NCBI RefSeq assembly: GCF_047675955.1
Contig: NC_132929.1
Location: 32,294,421 to 32,358,420 of the forward strand
Source: Chlorocebus sabaeus
Lineage: Eukaryota > Chordata > Mammalia > Primates > Cercopithecidae
Direction: 5' to 3'
DNA length: 64,000 bases
In this document: positions 23,230-33,801 of the stretch, piece after piece
How positions within the stretch are numbered: the first letter of the stretch is position 1
Layout: each line of letters begins with the position of its first letter
Notes under the pieces: generated by a model
Told to the model about the DNA's origin: nothing
Database searches by the model: none
The model's input: only the letters and a program-made list of their open reading frames with translations
Made by a program: the position numbers and the translations under genes

Positions 23230-26200
23230 TCCAGTCCTGGCCCACATGGCAGGTGTTATGTTTAACTTTTTAAGAAACTGCTGCATCCTTACCAATACTT
23301 AGTATGATCAATCTTTTTTAATTTTAGACATTCTAATAAATGCATATATGGCTTAAAATTTTGCATATTCCTAATGACTAATGATACTGAGCATTTTTTC
23401 ATGTGTTTATTTGCCATCCATATATCTTCTTTGGTAAAGTGTGTGTTCAAGTGTTTTACCCATTTTTATTGGATATTTTTAAATATTTAGATTTTGTGAA
23501 ATCTCTATATATTATGAATACAAGTCCTTTATCTAATATATGGCTTGAAATTATTTTTTCTGGTCTGTGGCTTGTCTTTTCTTTCTCAGAACAGTGTCTT
23601 CCAAGGAACAAAAGTCCTTAATTCTGTGGTATAATTTATCACATTTTTAAATGACTCATGCTTTGAGTGATGATGTGTCTTTACCTACGCCAAAATCACA
23701 AATATTTTCTCCTGTTTTCTTCTAGAAGTGTTATAGTTTTAGGTTTTAGACATAAGTCTATGATCTATTTAGACATAAGTCTATGATGAATTTTTGAATA
23801 TGTTTGTATATAGTACAAGGTATGAATTGAGGATACTTATTTATTTATATACTTATTGAATATGGATATCCAATTATTCCAGAATCATTTGCTTAAAACC
23901 TTTCTCCATTGCAGTGCCTTTGTATCTTTGTCAAAAATCAATTGATCATATATGTGTAGGTCTATTTGTGGATTCTCTACTCCGTGTGGTTGATTTGTCT
24001 ATATTTTTACCAATATCATACTCTCCTGATTAAAATAGCTTTATTTATCATACTCTCTTGATTAAAATAGCTTTACTAAAAGTTTTGAAATCAGAGAGTG
24101 TTGGCCTTCCAATTTTTTTCTTTTTGGCAAAGTTGTTTTAGTTCTTCTAGGTCCTGTGTATTTTCATATGAATGAAAAAATCAGACCGTTAATTTATTCA
24201 ATAAAAGCCTGCTGGGATTTTGAATGAGATTACATGGAATCTATAGATCAGTTTGGGAGATAATTGGCATCTTAACAATATTGGGCTTTCATTTCCATAA
24301 ATATGGTTTATTTTTTCATTTATTTGGGTCATTAATTTCTAGTGGCAATATTTTAGTCTTTTTAGTGGACAGGTCTTACCCATGCATTGTCAGATTTTTT
24401 TCTGTGTGTCATGTTTTTGATGCCACTGTAAATAGTAATTTCTTAAATTTCTATTTCAATTGTTTGTTGCTAATATGTAGAAATAAAATTGTAGTTTTTA
24501 AAAAATTTACCTTGTAACCTGTAACCTTGCTAAAGTCCCTTACTAGCTCTACCAGCTTTTTTGTAGAGTCCATGGGATACTCTACATACATGATCACATG
24601 GTCTGCAAATACAGTTTTAGTTTTTCCTTCCCAATCTGGATGCCCTTCTTTCATTTCCTTACATTATTGTACTAATGTTGAATAGAAGCAGTGACAGTGT
24701 ACATTTTTCTTTTTCTTTTTCTTTTTTTGACATGGAGTCTCGCACTGTCGCCCAGGCTGTAGTGTAGTGGCGCAATCTTGGCTCACTGCAACCTCCGCCT
24801 CCTGGGTTCAAGCAATTCTCCTGCCTCAGGCCCCCCAGTAGCTTGGATTACAGGTGCCTGCCACCATGCCCGGCTAATTTTTTGTATTTTTTTAGTACAG
24901 ACGGGATTTCACCTCGTTGGCCAGGCTGGTCTTGAAATCCTGACCTCGTGATTCACCCACCTTGGCCTCCCAAAGTGCTGGGATTACAGGTGTGAGCCAC
25001 CTTGCCCAGCAACAGTGTACATTTTTCTGTGGCTTCTGATCTCAGAAGGTAGAAACAAAACATTTAATTTTTTATCAATAGGGTTTTTTTTGTCAATGTC
25101 CTTTATCAAGGTGAGTAGATTTCCTTCTATTTCTCATTTGCTGAGAGTTTTTATCATGAGTGGATGCTAGATTTTGTCAAATGCTTTTATTGTAACTATT
25201 GAGATTATCATTTTTTCTTTTTTAGTCCATCAAAATAGTGAATTACTTTGACTGATTTTCAAATGTTAAGTCAGCCTGGTATTCCTAGGATAGACCTTTT
25301 TTGGTTCTTTTTATATACTGTTGGATTCAATTTGTTAAATTTTTATAAATATGTTTGCATCAAACTTTATGTGGGGGATTTGTCTGTGGTTTTCCTGTCT
25401 TATAATATATTTGACTGCTTTTGGGGATCACAGTAATTCTGGCCTCACAGAACGAGTTGGAAGTATTTCCTCCTCTTTAATTTTTTAGAAGTGTTTATGT
25501 GGAATTGGTATTATTTTCTTCCCCAAATGTTTGGTAGAATTCACCAATGAAGGCATCTGGGCCTGGATTTTTTGTGGGTAAGTTTTTAAATACAAATTCA
25601 ATCTTTTAATAGATATATAGATATTTATGTTATCTATTTCTTCTTGGATAAGCTTTGGCAGTTTGTATCTTTCAATGAATCTGTCCATTTCATCTAAGTT
25701 GTCAGATTTATTGGCATAAAGTTGTTCATAATATTCTTTTTATCCTTTTGACATCTGAAGTGTAACCTGTATTATGTTACTGCTCTCATTTCAGATATTG
25801 TTATTAGTGTATTCGCATTTTTTTCTAGATCAGTCTGGCTAGAGATTTATTTACTTATTTATTTATTCAACCTTCTCAAAGATTCAGGTTTTCACCGATT
25901 TTCTCTAGTTTTTCTGTTTTCTATTTCATTGATTTCTACTCTGGTATGTAGCATTTTCTTTCTTCTGCTTATTTTGGGTTTTTGTTTTTTCTTCTTTCTC
26001 TAGTTCCTTAAGGTAGAAAACCTGAGAACTTTCTTATTTTCTAACACAAACATTGAGTGCCATAATTTTTAAGTACAGCTTTAGCTGCATCTCATACATT
26101 TTAATTTGTTGTGCTTTTATTTTTGTTCAGTTAAAAATACTTTCATTCACTTCAAAATCCTTTAATTTTTTCTTTGCCATATAGATTATTTAGAAGTATG

Positions 26201-26270
26201 ATATATATTTTCCAATATTTGACGATTTCCCAGATATCTTTTTGTTATTGATTGTTAATTTTTTAGTTTG
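23230..26270 (-). mobile_element. Long L1M copy, antisense
   Basis: About 3 kb of antisense L1 ORF2 in collinear order, from the C-terminal region (23230) through the RT (antisense of the FADD region near 24590-24650, where the minus strand encodes F-A-D-H-V-I-M-Y) towards the endonuclease side (26270). Many stops and frameshifts; best residual frame 67 codons. An Alu (24711-25011) splits it. Small internal tandem duplications occur at 23746-23787 and 24015-24075. Confidence 0.85.
24711..25011 (-). mobile_element. AluS-like SINE in L1M
   Basis: Reverse full-length Alu. Target duplication ACAGTGTACATTTTTCT at 24694-24710 and 25012-25028 is perfect over 17 bp. Confidence 0.96.
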
Positions 26271-26289
26271 CTTTTTAAATTTTTATATA

Positions 26290-26940
26290 TATATATATAT
26301 TTAGATCAGTTTTAGGCTTACAGAAAAATTGAGCAGAAATTACAGAGAATTCCCATACATCCCCTTGCCTTCCCCACCCCAGTTTTCCCTGTTGTTAACA
26401 TATTGCATTAATGTAGTACCTTTGTTGTGATTCTCCATAGTTTACATTAGGGTACAGTAATATGGGTTTTGACAAAAGCACAATGTCATGTATCTACCAT
26501 TATAGTATCATAAAGAATAGTTTCACTGCCCTAAAATTCCCTGAGCTCCACCTATTCATTCCTCCTCCACTCGCCTACCCCCACCACTCGCCCCAAACCC
26601 CTGGACCACTGATCTTTTTATCATATTGATGGTTTGGCTTTTTACAGAGTGTCATATAGTTGGAATTGTACAGTATGTAGCCTTTTCATACTGGCTTGTT
26701 TTACTTAGCCACATGCATTTGAAGTTTTTCCATGTCTTTTCATGGCTTGACAGCTCATTTCTTCTTATTACTGAATATTTCATTGCATGGATGTACCAAA
26801 ATTTATTTATTCACCTACTGAAGGACATCTTGGTTGCTTCCAGTTTTTTGCAATTATGAAGAAAGCTGCTATAAACATTCATATGCGGGTTTTTGTGTGG
26901 ACACAAGTTTTTAAATCATTTGGATAAATACCTAGGGCAC
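26290..26940 (-). mobile_element. L1M 3' part, antisense
   Basis: CACTGATCTTTTTATCATAT, GTTGGAATTGTACAGTATGT, CACATGCATTTGAAGTTTTT and TATAAACATTCATATGCGGG follow the antisense text of the L1M 3' UTR region. Collinearity restarts here, so this is a separate copy from 23230-26270. A short (TA)n lies at 26283-26301. Confidence 0.75.
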
Positions 26941-26944
26941 TTAG

Positions 26945-27062
26945 AGGTTGATTTACATGTCCAAGGCCATATAATTATGGAGTAACACAGAAAGAACTTG
27001 AACTTGAACAACCTGACCCAGAGTTTATACACTTAACCACTATGCAAAACTGACTTCCAACA
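26945..27062 (-). mobile_element. MIR fragment
   Basis: GTCCAAGGCCATATAATTAT and CACTTAACCACTATGCAAAA are the antisense of the MIR core and 5' part. Confidence 0.7.
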
Positions 27063-27199
27063 TTTGATACAAATCAGACAAGCACACTAAAGGAAGAGTC
27101 GTAAATGAGGGGGCTTGAGTCAGATCTTGGATGAAGACTAAGAGTTGATAAATAGAAGTAGAAAGAAACTTTCAACGTAGGGAATGATGAAATGCTACT

Positions 27200-27340
27200 T
27201 GGAAAAGCATAGTGTGGGATAGTGGTGATGGTTGCACAACAATGGGAATGTACTATTAACTTATTCCACTGAATTATAAACTTAAAAATAGTTAAAATGA
27301 TAAATTTCATTATGTGTATTTTACCACAATTTTCTAAAAA
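27200..27340 (+). mobile_element. L1M 3' end fragment
   Basis: GATGGTTGCACAACAATGGG, AAATAGTTAAAATGATAAAT and TATTTTACCACAATTTTCTA are the standard L1M 3' terminal text. Confidence 0.75.
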
Positions 27341-27659
27341 GTATAGTGTGTATGTTGGGTTTTGGGTGTAGGAGTAAATTATTCTGATTAAAGTTTTATT
27401 GGGGAAACAAAAGGAGATGAATATGTAAATTTAGAATAAAATCAGTATGAACTTTTAATTATATTCTACAGTCTAGGAGAATCTGACAATTTTGCAAGGT
27501 GCAATAGACATGCAATCTACAATTTCAAAGTGTTAACCTGTGCGCATAAAAAATGTATAGAAGTCTCATACAACACAGGTTATGACAAGGGACAAGGCTG
27601 AAGAGAACAGGTTCTCTGTTGTTAAGAGAACCAACTCAATTCAATCTAGGTGCATTTAT

Positions 27660-27800
27660 ATATGCATTATTTCATTTCCTCTAACAACAGCTTTATAAGG
27701 TGGATATTACTGTCCCGAATCTATAGTCAAGGAAGCTAAGACTTATTCACATTTGTATTAGGTAAAAGTGCAGTAATTAAAAACCAGATCTCTTAATTTC
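27660..27800 (-). mobile_element. MIR fragment
   Basis: AACAGCTTTATAAGGTGGAT and AAACCAGATCTCTTAATTTC fit antisense MIR 3' and core text, diverged. Confidence 0.5.
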
Positions 27801-27849
27801 AGATCCAGTGGGGTTCAAAAATGGGTAGCTGAAATAGAAATAACATGAA

Positions 27850-28055
27850 CTGAAGATTCATACAGACCTTTGAATCCTGGCTCTGTCTTATTAACCATGT
27901 GGCTTTGAGAAGATTATTTAGCTTGTCTGAGCCTCAATTTTCTCATCTGCTAAAGTGTGATGAAAATACCCATCTCCTATGAATTAAATTCTACATACAT
28001 AAAGTGCTAAGTACATAGCACCCAAGAAGTGTTCAATAATTGTTAATCCACTTTC
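27850..28055 (+). mobile_element. MIR
   Basis: Near-complete MIR order: CTTTGAATCCTGGCTCTG, ATGTGGCTTTGAGAAGATTA, CTGAGCCTCAATTTTCTCAT, AAAGTGCTAAGTACATAGCA and GAAGTGTTCAATAATTGTT. Confidence 0.85.
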
Positions 28056-29369
28056 TTCCTCCTAAATCTCTGACGTTTATCTGACATTTATTTTGTAGCA
28101 TATATGTGAATCAAATTATTTGTTGATTGGTGATATTTAAAACTTCTTATTTGTAGATTTAGGCTTTCTTGCATTGACAAATGATAAATTTTCACACGTT
28201 AATCTCTTTCTGGCTAGGAGAAAAGCACATTTTACTAATTAAAGGCAAAAAATTCCAAAGAAAAATTATGAACATGGTTTGGAAACTCATGTACATATTT
28301 ATTTAACACCATTTCATATCTTTAAGAAGGCTTTTGGAAACTTATTTAGAAAACTGAAAGTCCTTGAATACCAAGTAGTTTAACAGGAATTTTTTAATGA
28401 GTTAAGTGTAAATGAATCAAAAACACACGAATTCTATTTTCTGTAAATAACACATGGTTTTGAAACTGAAAACATACTTGGGAAAAAAATGTGTCCTGTG
28501 TATTATTAAATCAAAACTCTTTAAAAATGGTGCTCCCCAAAATGAGGCAAGCTTCATTTAAATTCTAGAGTGCTATGGGTTGAAGTTCTCTTGGAGAGAT
28601 CACAGCATCTCTTATATGTTTGATTTTGAGATAAGATTGCTTTAGGATAGTGTCCAAGGCTCCATCTGATGAGACTTTTTAGGTATTTCCATTTTCACAA
28701 GGGGTAGAATTAATCTTTTTTTTCCTGGACAAAAGAGAAAGCAATTATGTTCATTAACATAAAATGTTCACATGGAAGTAACCCTAGGACCTCAGACATT
28801 AGAGTAGTGGGGTGGGAATGAGTGGAGAAGTATTGGGGAAATGTAGCACCACAATTTCCCAGGAAGAATAATTTATTCTGTCAGAAAGGCAGGAGAACTA
28901 ATCAGCTAAATTTTCATCAACATATTAAAGCTTTTCACTAACATTGCCAAGTAATATGTGTCTCCAAATATTTTAGATACACTGTGCCTATGATTTCCTC
29001 TCTCTCTCTCTTTCTCTCTCTAGCTCTCTCTCTGTTTTTATAAGAAGGAGACAGCTACCACATCTGGGATCCAGATGAGGCAATCATAATTTTAATATTA
29101 CTGTTCTTCTGGTTGGAATCATCCAATTCCTTCTTCTGGTATTCAGAAGAGTTTCCACTGATTTGAAGTAGGAGACATTGTCTTTTATTATTTGCCGTCC
29201 TTCTCTCCCCTCAGATGGTAAAACTGACTACATTTTGTTAAATGTACAAACTACGTTTGTGGAAACTGATTGCATTTGTGAAAGAAAACATGCAGATAAA
29301 ATTGCTTTGGAATAAAACATATGTTTGTGCGGTGAAATGGGCCCTAAGATATGACCAAACAGACATTGA
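28056..29369. other. Unique AT-rich sequence with a (CT)n run
   Basis: No nameable repeat apart from an interrupted (CT)n at about 28998-29034. No significant frame. Confidence 0.45.
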
Positions 29370-31205
29370 TTAAAAGGACCAGAGCACTGGCAGAAGAATA
29401 GACATACAGATCAATGAAATAGAATTGACAATCAGAAATAAACCCTCACATTTACAGTCAATTGATTTTTAACAAGTGTGCCAAGACAATTCAATGGGGA
29501 AAGAACAGTCTTTAAAAAAAAAAAAAAAAAATGGTGTTGGGACAATTGGATATCTACATGTAAAAGAATAAAGTTGGACCCCTACCTTATGCCACATACA
29601 AACTTTAAGTAAAAATGGATCAAAGATCTAAATGAATCAAAGACCAACTCAAATGAATCAAAGCTAAACTATAAAATTCTTAGAAGTAGAAGAAAACATA
29701 GGCATCTGCATGACCTGTAATTTAGCAATAGCTCTGAGATTCGATGCCAAAAGCACAAGCAACAAAAGAAAAAAATAATGTAGACCTACTACTTTGTGCT
29801 TCAAAGCATACCATCCAGAAAGTGAAAAGACAATCCATAGAATGGGGGAAAAGTTTGCAAATCATATTTCTGATAAGGGACTTCTATCTAAAATATATAA
29901 AGAACTATTACAACTCAATAATAAAAAGACAAATAACCCAACTTAAAAATGAGCACTGGATTTGAATAGACGTTTCTATGAAGAAGATATACTAATGGCT
30001 AATAGAACATAAAAAGGAAATTGATGTCATTAGTCATCAGGGAATTGCAAATCAAAACCATAAGATACTTTATACCTATAAAAATTAAAAATAAAACATT
30101 TTTTAAAATGATAAAAAAATTAAAATAAATAAAAATTTGAAAAACCACAATGAGATACCTCTTCATTACTACTAGGATGCTGATAATAAAAAATGCAGAC
30201 AATAACAAGTGTTGACAAAGGTATAGGTACTTTAAAACTTTCATGCACTGCTTGTAGCAATGCAAAATGGTGCAGCTTCTTTGAAAAACAATTTGGTTAT
30301 TCCTCAAAGTTTAAACATACGGTTACTATAGGTACCATCAATTCCACCACTGGGTACTGTATATAACCAAGATAAATGTAAATACATGTCTACACAAACA
30401 CTTATATATGAATGTACATAGCAGCATTATTTATTATAGCCAAATGTGGAAAGACCCAAATACCCATCAACTGATGAATGGATAAATAAGATGTGATAGA
30501 TCCATACAATGGAATATTATTTGGCAATAAAAAGAAACAAAGTACCATTGTCCCTCGATATCTGCAAGCGATTGGTTCCAGTACCCCCTGAGGATACCAA
30601 AATCCATGGATGCTCAAGTTCTTTATATAAAATGGTGTAGTATTTGCACATAAGCTATGCACATCCTCTCATACTTTAAATCATCTCTAGATTACTTGTA
30701 ATACAATGTAAATGCTACATAAAGAATTACACTGTATTTTTTATTTTTAGTATCTTTGTTGTTATTTTTCCAACTATTTTCAATCTCCTATTGTTTTAAT
30801 TCATACATGTGGAACCATGGATATTGTAGGCCCTCTATACTGATAGATGCTATAACATGAATGAACCCTGAAAACATTATGCTAAGTAAATGAAGCCAGT
30901 CACAGAATAACACATATTTTATGATTCCATTTACATGAAATGTCTAGAAGAGGCAAGCCCATAGAGCCAGAAAGTAGATTAACCGTTGCTTACTTAGGTG
31001 CTGGTAGAGTGGAGAAAAATGGGGCAAGAGCAGTTGACTGCTAAAGGATATGGACTTTCTTGGTGGAATAATGAAATATTCTAAACCTGATGGGGTTATA
31101 GATGCATAACTTTGTGAATATACTAAACACTACAGAATTGAACATTATAAACAGGCGAATTGTGTGGTATATGAATTCTGTATCTGTAAGGATTTTACCA
31201 AAAAA
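29370..31205 (+). mobile_element. L1M copy (ORF2 end to 3' UTR), split by a Tigger element
   Basis: Sense ORF2 remains (GACATACAGATCAATGAAAT, GGATATCTACATGTAAAAGA), the C-terminal region (CAATGGAATATTATTTGGCA) and 3' UTR (CCATTTACATGAAATGTCTA, TTGAATATAC-type tail) are in order. Best residual frame is 73 codons (29744-29965), so it is dead. The Tigger element at 30545-30837 interrupts it. Confidence 0.85.
30545..30837 (+). mobile_element. MER2/Tigger-type DNA transposon
   Basis: TA flanks both ends (30543-30544 and 30838-30839). The start CCATTGTCCCTCGATATCTG, the stretch ATACCAAAATCCATGGATGC, AAATGGTGTAGTATTTGCAC and TTAAATCATCTCTAGATTAC match the MER2/Tigger text I recall. Inserted into L1M sequence, so it is younger than that L1. 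Confidence 0.85.
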
Positions 31206-31238
31206 GGGACCAGTAACAGTTGATAAATAGTAATGTGT

Positions 31239-31556
31239 GGGCCTGGCATGGCGGCTCAAGCCTGTAATCCCAGCACTTTGGGAGGCCAAAGGGGGCAAAT
31301 CACTTGAGGCCAGGAGTTTTAGAGCAGCCTGGCCAGCATGGTAAAACTCCGTCCCTAACAAAAATACAAAAATCAGCCAGGTGTGGTGGCAGGTGCCTGT
31401 ATTCCCAGCTACTCAGGAGGCTGAGGCACAAGAATCGCTGGAACCCAGGAGGTGGAAATTGCAATGAACTGAGAATGTACCAATACACTCCAGCCTGGGT
31501 GACAGAGAGAGACTCTGTCAAAAAAAAAAAAAAAAAAAAAAGAAGGAAGGAAGGAT
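31239..31556 (+). mobile_element. AluS-like SINE
   Basis: Sense full-length Alu (GGGCCTGGCATGGCGGCTCA start), moderately decayed, with an A run of about 22 and a GAAGGAAGG tail. Confidence 0.94.
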
Positions 31557-32049
31557 TAGTTTTGTGATTTTTAGCCCTTAAAGTATTTTAGATCACTTAC
31601 ACCTGAACTACTATGTTGAATTTCAGGTTAATAAGTAAGAGAAGGAGGATAAATGGTCTCTAACAGTATGAATATAATTCCTTTCTCTTTCTTATATTTA
31701 TTTTCTAGTCATTTCTCAATGTACTTATTAGAATATAAAACTAACTTTAACACTGGTTATATAATAATTTATCTGACATATATTTCCTTCTACCTATCAT
31801 GTGTCATGCCCTGTTTTTGGTACTGGACATGCAGAAGTTAGAACTCCCTGATGTCAGCTTACATTCTAGTGAGGGGACTAGACGGGACTAGAGTGGAATT
31901 GGCAGAAGGGAAGTCCACTTTGAGAAAGTGATATTTGCACAGAGACCTGGATAATATGAAAGCTCTGGAGGAAGAGAATATCAGGTAGAAGAGAATACCA
32001 AAGAATAAAGGCCCCAAGTTGGGAGGAAGCTTAGTAAATTAAATTAGAG

Positions 32050-32230
32050 CAGTGGTTCTCCAACTTGATCTCACACCAGTATCAACTGGAGGGCTTGTTA
32101 AAACAGATTGCTGGCTCCACACACAGAGCATCTGAATCAGTAGGTCTGGGATGGTGCCCAATAATTTGCATTTCTAGAAAGGTAATGCTGATCCTGATGG
32201 TCTGGGGGACCACGCTTTGAGGAGTACTAT
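32050..32230 (+). mobile_element. MER5A (hAT-Charlie MITE)
   Basis: Starts CAGTGGTTCTCCAACTTG and has the typical GAATCAGTAGGTCTGGGATG, AATTTGCATTTCTAGAAAGG, CTGATCCTGATGGTCTGGGG and a decayed inverted end. TTAGAG occurs on both sides as part of an 8-bp target duplication. Confidence 0.85.
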
Positions 32231-32500
32231 CTTAGAGGAACAAGAGAAAAACTAATGTGGCTAAATTTGAGTAACTGAGAGAATGGTAGGCAGTAGTGAA
32301 CTGAAGGCAGCTTATGCTAGCTCACGAGAGCTGAAATTGTACATCTCTTTCTAATCTTGCAATCAGTAATGTTACCTTGGTAGCTGATATCAGGCATGGT
32401 AGGAGTACCAATAACTTTGGAAATTGACAAATGCTACAAATCAAGGATCCTGCTGCTGGTGGTAGGGATGAGGTCAAAGAAGTAGGGAGATGCCAGAATT

Positions 32501-32516
32501 GGAAGTCTTGTATTCT
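32501..32516. repeat. Target-site duplication, copy 1
   Basis: GGAAGTCTTGTATTCT, repeated without mismatch at 32863-32878. It bounds the whole L1-7SK insertion. Confidence 0.95.
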
Positions 32517-32630
32517 TTTTTTTTTTATGGGCCCTTCAACGTTTATTATTATTATTATTTTATTATACTTTAAGTTTAGGGTACATGTGCACAATGTACA
32601 GGTTTGTTACATATGTATACATGTGCCATG
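32515..32630 (-). mobile_element. L1 3' end with short 3' transduction
   Basis: Read on the minus strand: the L1 terminal text (CATGGCACATGTATACATAT ... CTTAAAGTATAATA) runs into an (AATAAT)n stretch, then 16 bp of non-L1 sequence (32527-32542, GGGCCCAT core), then an A run (T run at 32515-32526). The non-L1 16-mer between two A-rich stretches looks like a mini 3' transduction. It is the 3' half of the chimeric insertion described with the 7SK copy. Confidence 0.9.
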
Positions 32631-32864
32631 TGGGCGATCTGGTGGCGACATCTGTCACCCCATTTATCGCCAGAGTTGATTCGGCTGATCTGGCTGGCTA
32701 GGCGGGTGTCCCCTTCCTCCCTCACCACTCCATGTGTGTCCCTCCTGAAGCTGCGCACTCGCTCGAAGAGGACAACCATCCCTGCTAGAGGAGGACCGGT
32801 CTTCGGTCAAGGGTATACGAGTAGCTGCTCTCCCCTGCTAGAACCTCCAAACAAGCTCTCAAGG
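32629..32864 (+). pseudogene. RN7SKP: 7SK snRNA retropseudogene (3'-truncated), fused to L1
   Basis: About 236 nt match 7SK from its extreme 5' end (ATGTGGGCGATCTGG; normal ATGTGAGGGCG with a two-base loss) to about nucleotide 240 (AACCTCCAAACAAGCTCTCA). Internal landmarks include GATTCGGCTGATCTGGCTGG, GAGGACCGGTCTTCGGTCAA and GGGTATACGAGTAGCTGC. The 7SK 3' part with its terminator is absent, and 7SK's Pol III promoter is upstream of the gene, so this copy should be silent. It lies head-on to the L1 3' end, within the same target duplication. Confidence 0.96.
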
Positions 32865-32878
32865 AAGTCTTGTATTCT
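32863..32878. repeat. Target-site duplication, copy 2
   Basis: Perfect repeat of 32501-32516. The first GG can also be read as the last 7SK bases (CTCAAGG), a two-base overlap that could have primed synthesis. Confidence 0.95.
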
Positions 32879-33039
32879 ACAATGAGGAATGTGGATTTAA
32901 GTATAAGGATAATGGGAAGCCTTTGAAGAGTTGTGAGCAAAGGAGAAACATTATCTGACTCCTGTTATAAAAGGAATATCCTGGTTGCTAACCGGAGTAT
33001 AGATTATAGGGGATATGATTGTACCCTCCAAGTTAAATC

Positions 33040-33455
33040 TCTCCTTTTTCTTGTGTGCAATTAGCTGCTCAGCTAAAGCTACATTTCTCAGCCTTCCTTG
33101 CAGTTACATGTGGGTATGTGCCTAAGTATAGGCCCTACTGGAATGAAGTGTGAGTAAAATGATTTGTGAAATTTCTGAGTCACTGGATAAAGAATAAATT
33201 CCTTGCCCTGAATGTGTTTTCCCTTCCTGAAAGCCACAACTCAGACACAGTAGAGACCTAGTGTTGATATGCAAATGATGACAATACGCAAGGAGATGAG
33301 AAGCAAGGACTCAGAAGCAGCCCTGGTCTTGGGGTTTTGAAGAGCAGAGCTCCCATCAACCTTTTAACCTGTGAGAGAGAAAGCAATGTATTTAAGCATC
33401 AAGCCGTCGTATCATTAGGTCTCTTTCACCATAGCCTAATCTTACCCTAACAGCA
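33040..33455 (+). mobile_element. MaLR/MER-like LTR, approximate
   Basis: CTACATTTCTCAGCCTTCCT, CAGTTACATGTGGGTATGTG and AAATTCCTTGCCCTG run to an end resembling CATAGCCTAATCTTACCCTAAC. It looks like an old LTR; the family is uncertain. Confidence 0.45.
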
Positions 33456-33713
33456 GGAGAGGTTAGAGTAAAGGCAGGGAGATGACTTAAGAGACCATTG
33501 TAATAAACCCATCGAGAGATGATGGTGGCTTGGATTAGGTTCTGTGCCAGCTGGGCCTATTTGCTTTCAGACCCATTCTTCTCCTTTCCTTTGCTCTGCT
33601 TAGCTAGCTGGTCCCTGCATTCTGCATTTTCCAGAGTCCATTTCATCTGGCTTCTGGCTGGTTTTAGGCACTGTGTGGAGATGGAAGAGCAGGAATAAGG
33701 AGAAGAAAGTTCA

Positions 33714-33801
33714 TTTCTTTCTTTCCCTCTCTCTTTCTCCTCCTCCTCCTCCTCCTCCTCCCCCTCCTCCTCCTCCTCCTCCTCCTTCTTCTCTCTCTCT
33801 C
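33714..33801 (+). repeat. 88-nt uninterrupted pyrimidine tract with (TCC)n
   Basis: Every base from 33714 to 33801 is C or T: a TTTC/CTCT lead-in, seven TCC units, a CCCC break, six or more TCC units, then TTCTT and (CT)n. On the opposite strand it is all purine. The poly-Glu and poly-Pro frames across it are artefacts. Confidence 0.95.

Larger units (their letters stand above)
31790..33010 (-). mobile_element. Antisense L2 fragment, interrupted twice
   Basis: GAGAAAGTGATATTTGCACA, GATGAGGTCAAAGAAGTAGG, AATGGGAAGCCTTTGAAGAG and GAAACATTATCTGACTCCTG are in the order of antisense L2 3' half text. MER5A (32050-32230) and the L1/7SK insertion (32517-32862) lie inside it, which fixes their relative ages. 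Confidence 0.65.

Noticed and set aside
32431..32885. Open frames of 67-93 codons on both strands
   Set aside because: They read across the L1/7SK insertion, which is non-coding.
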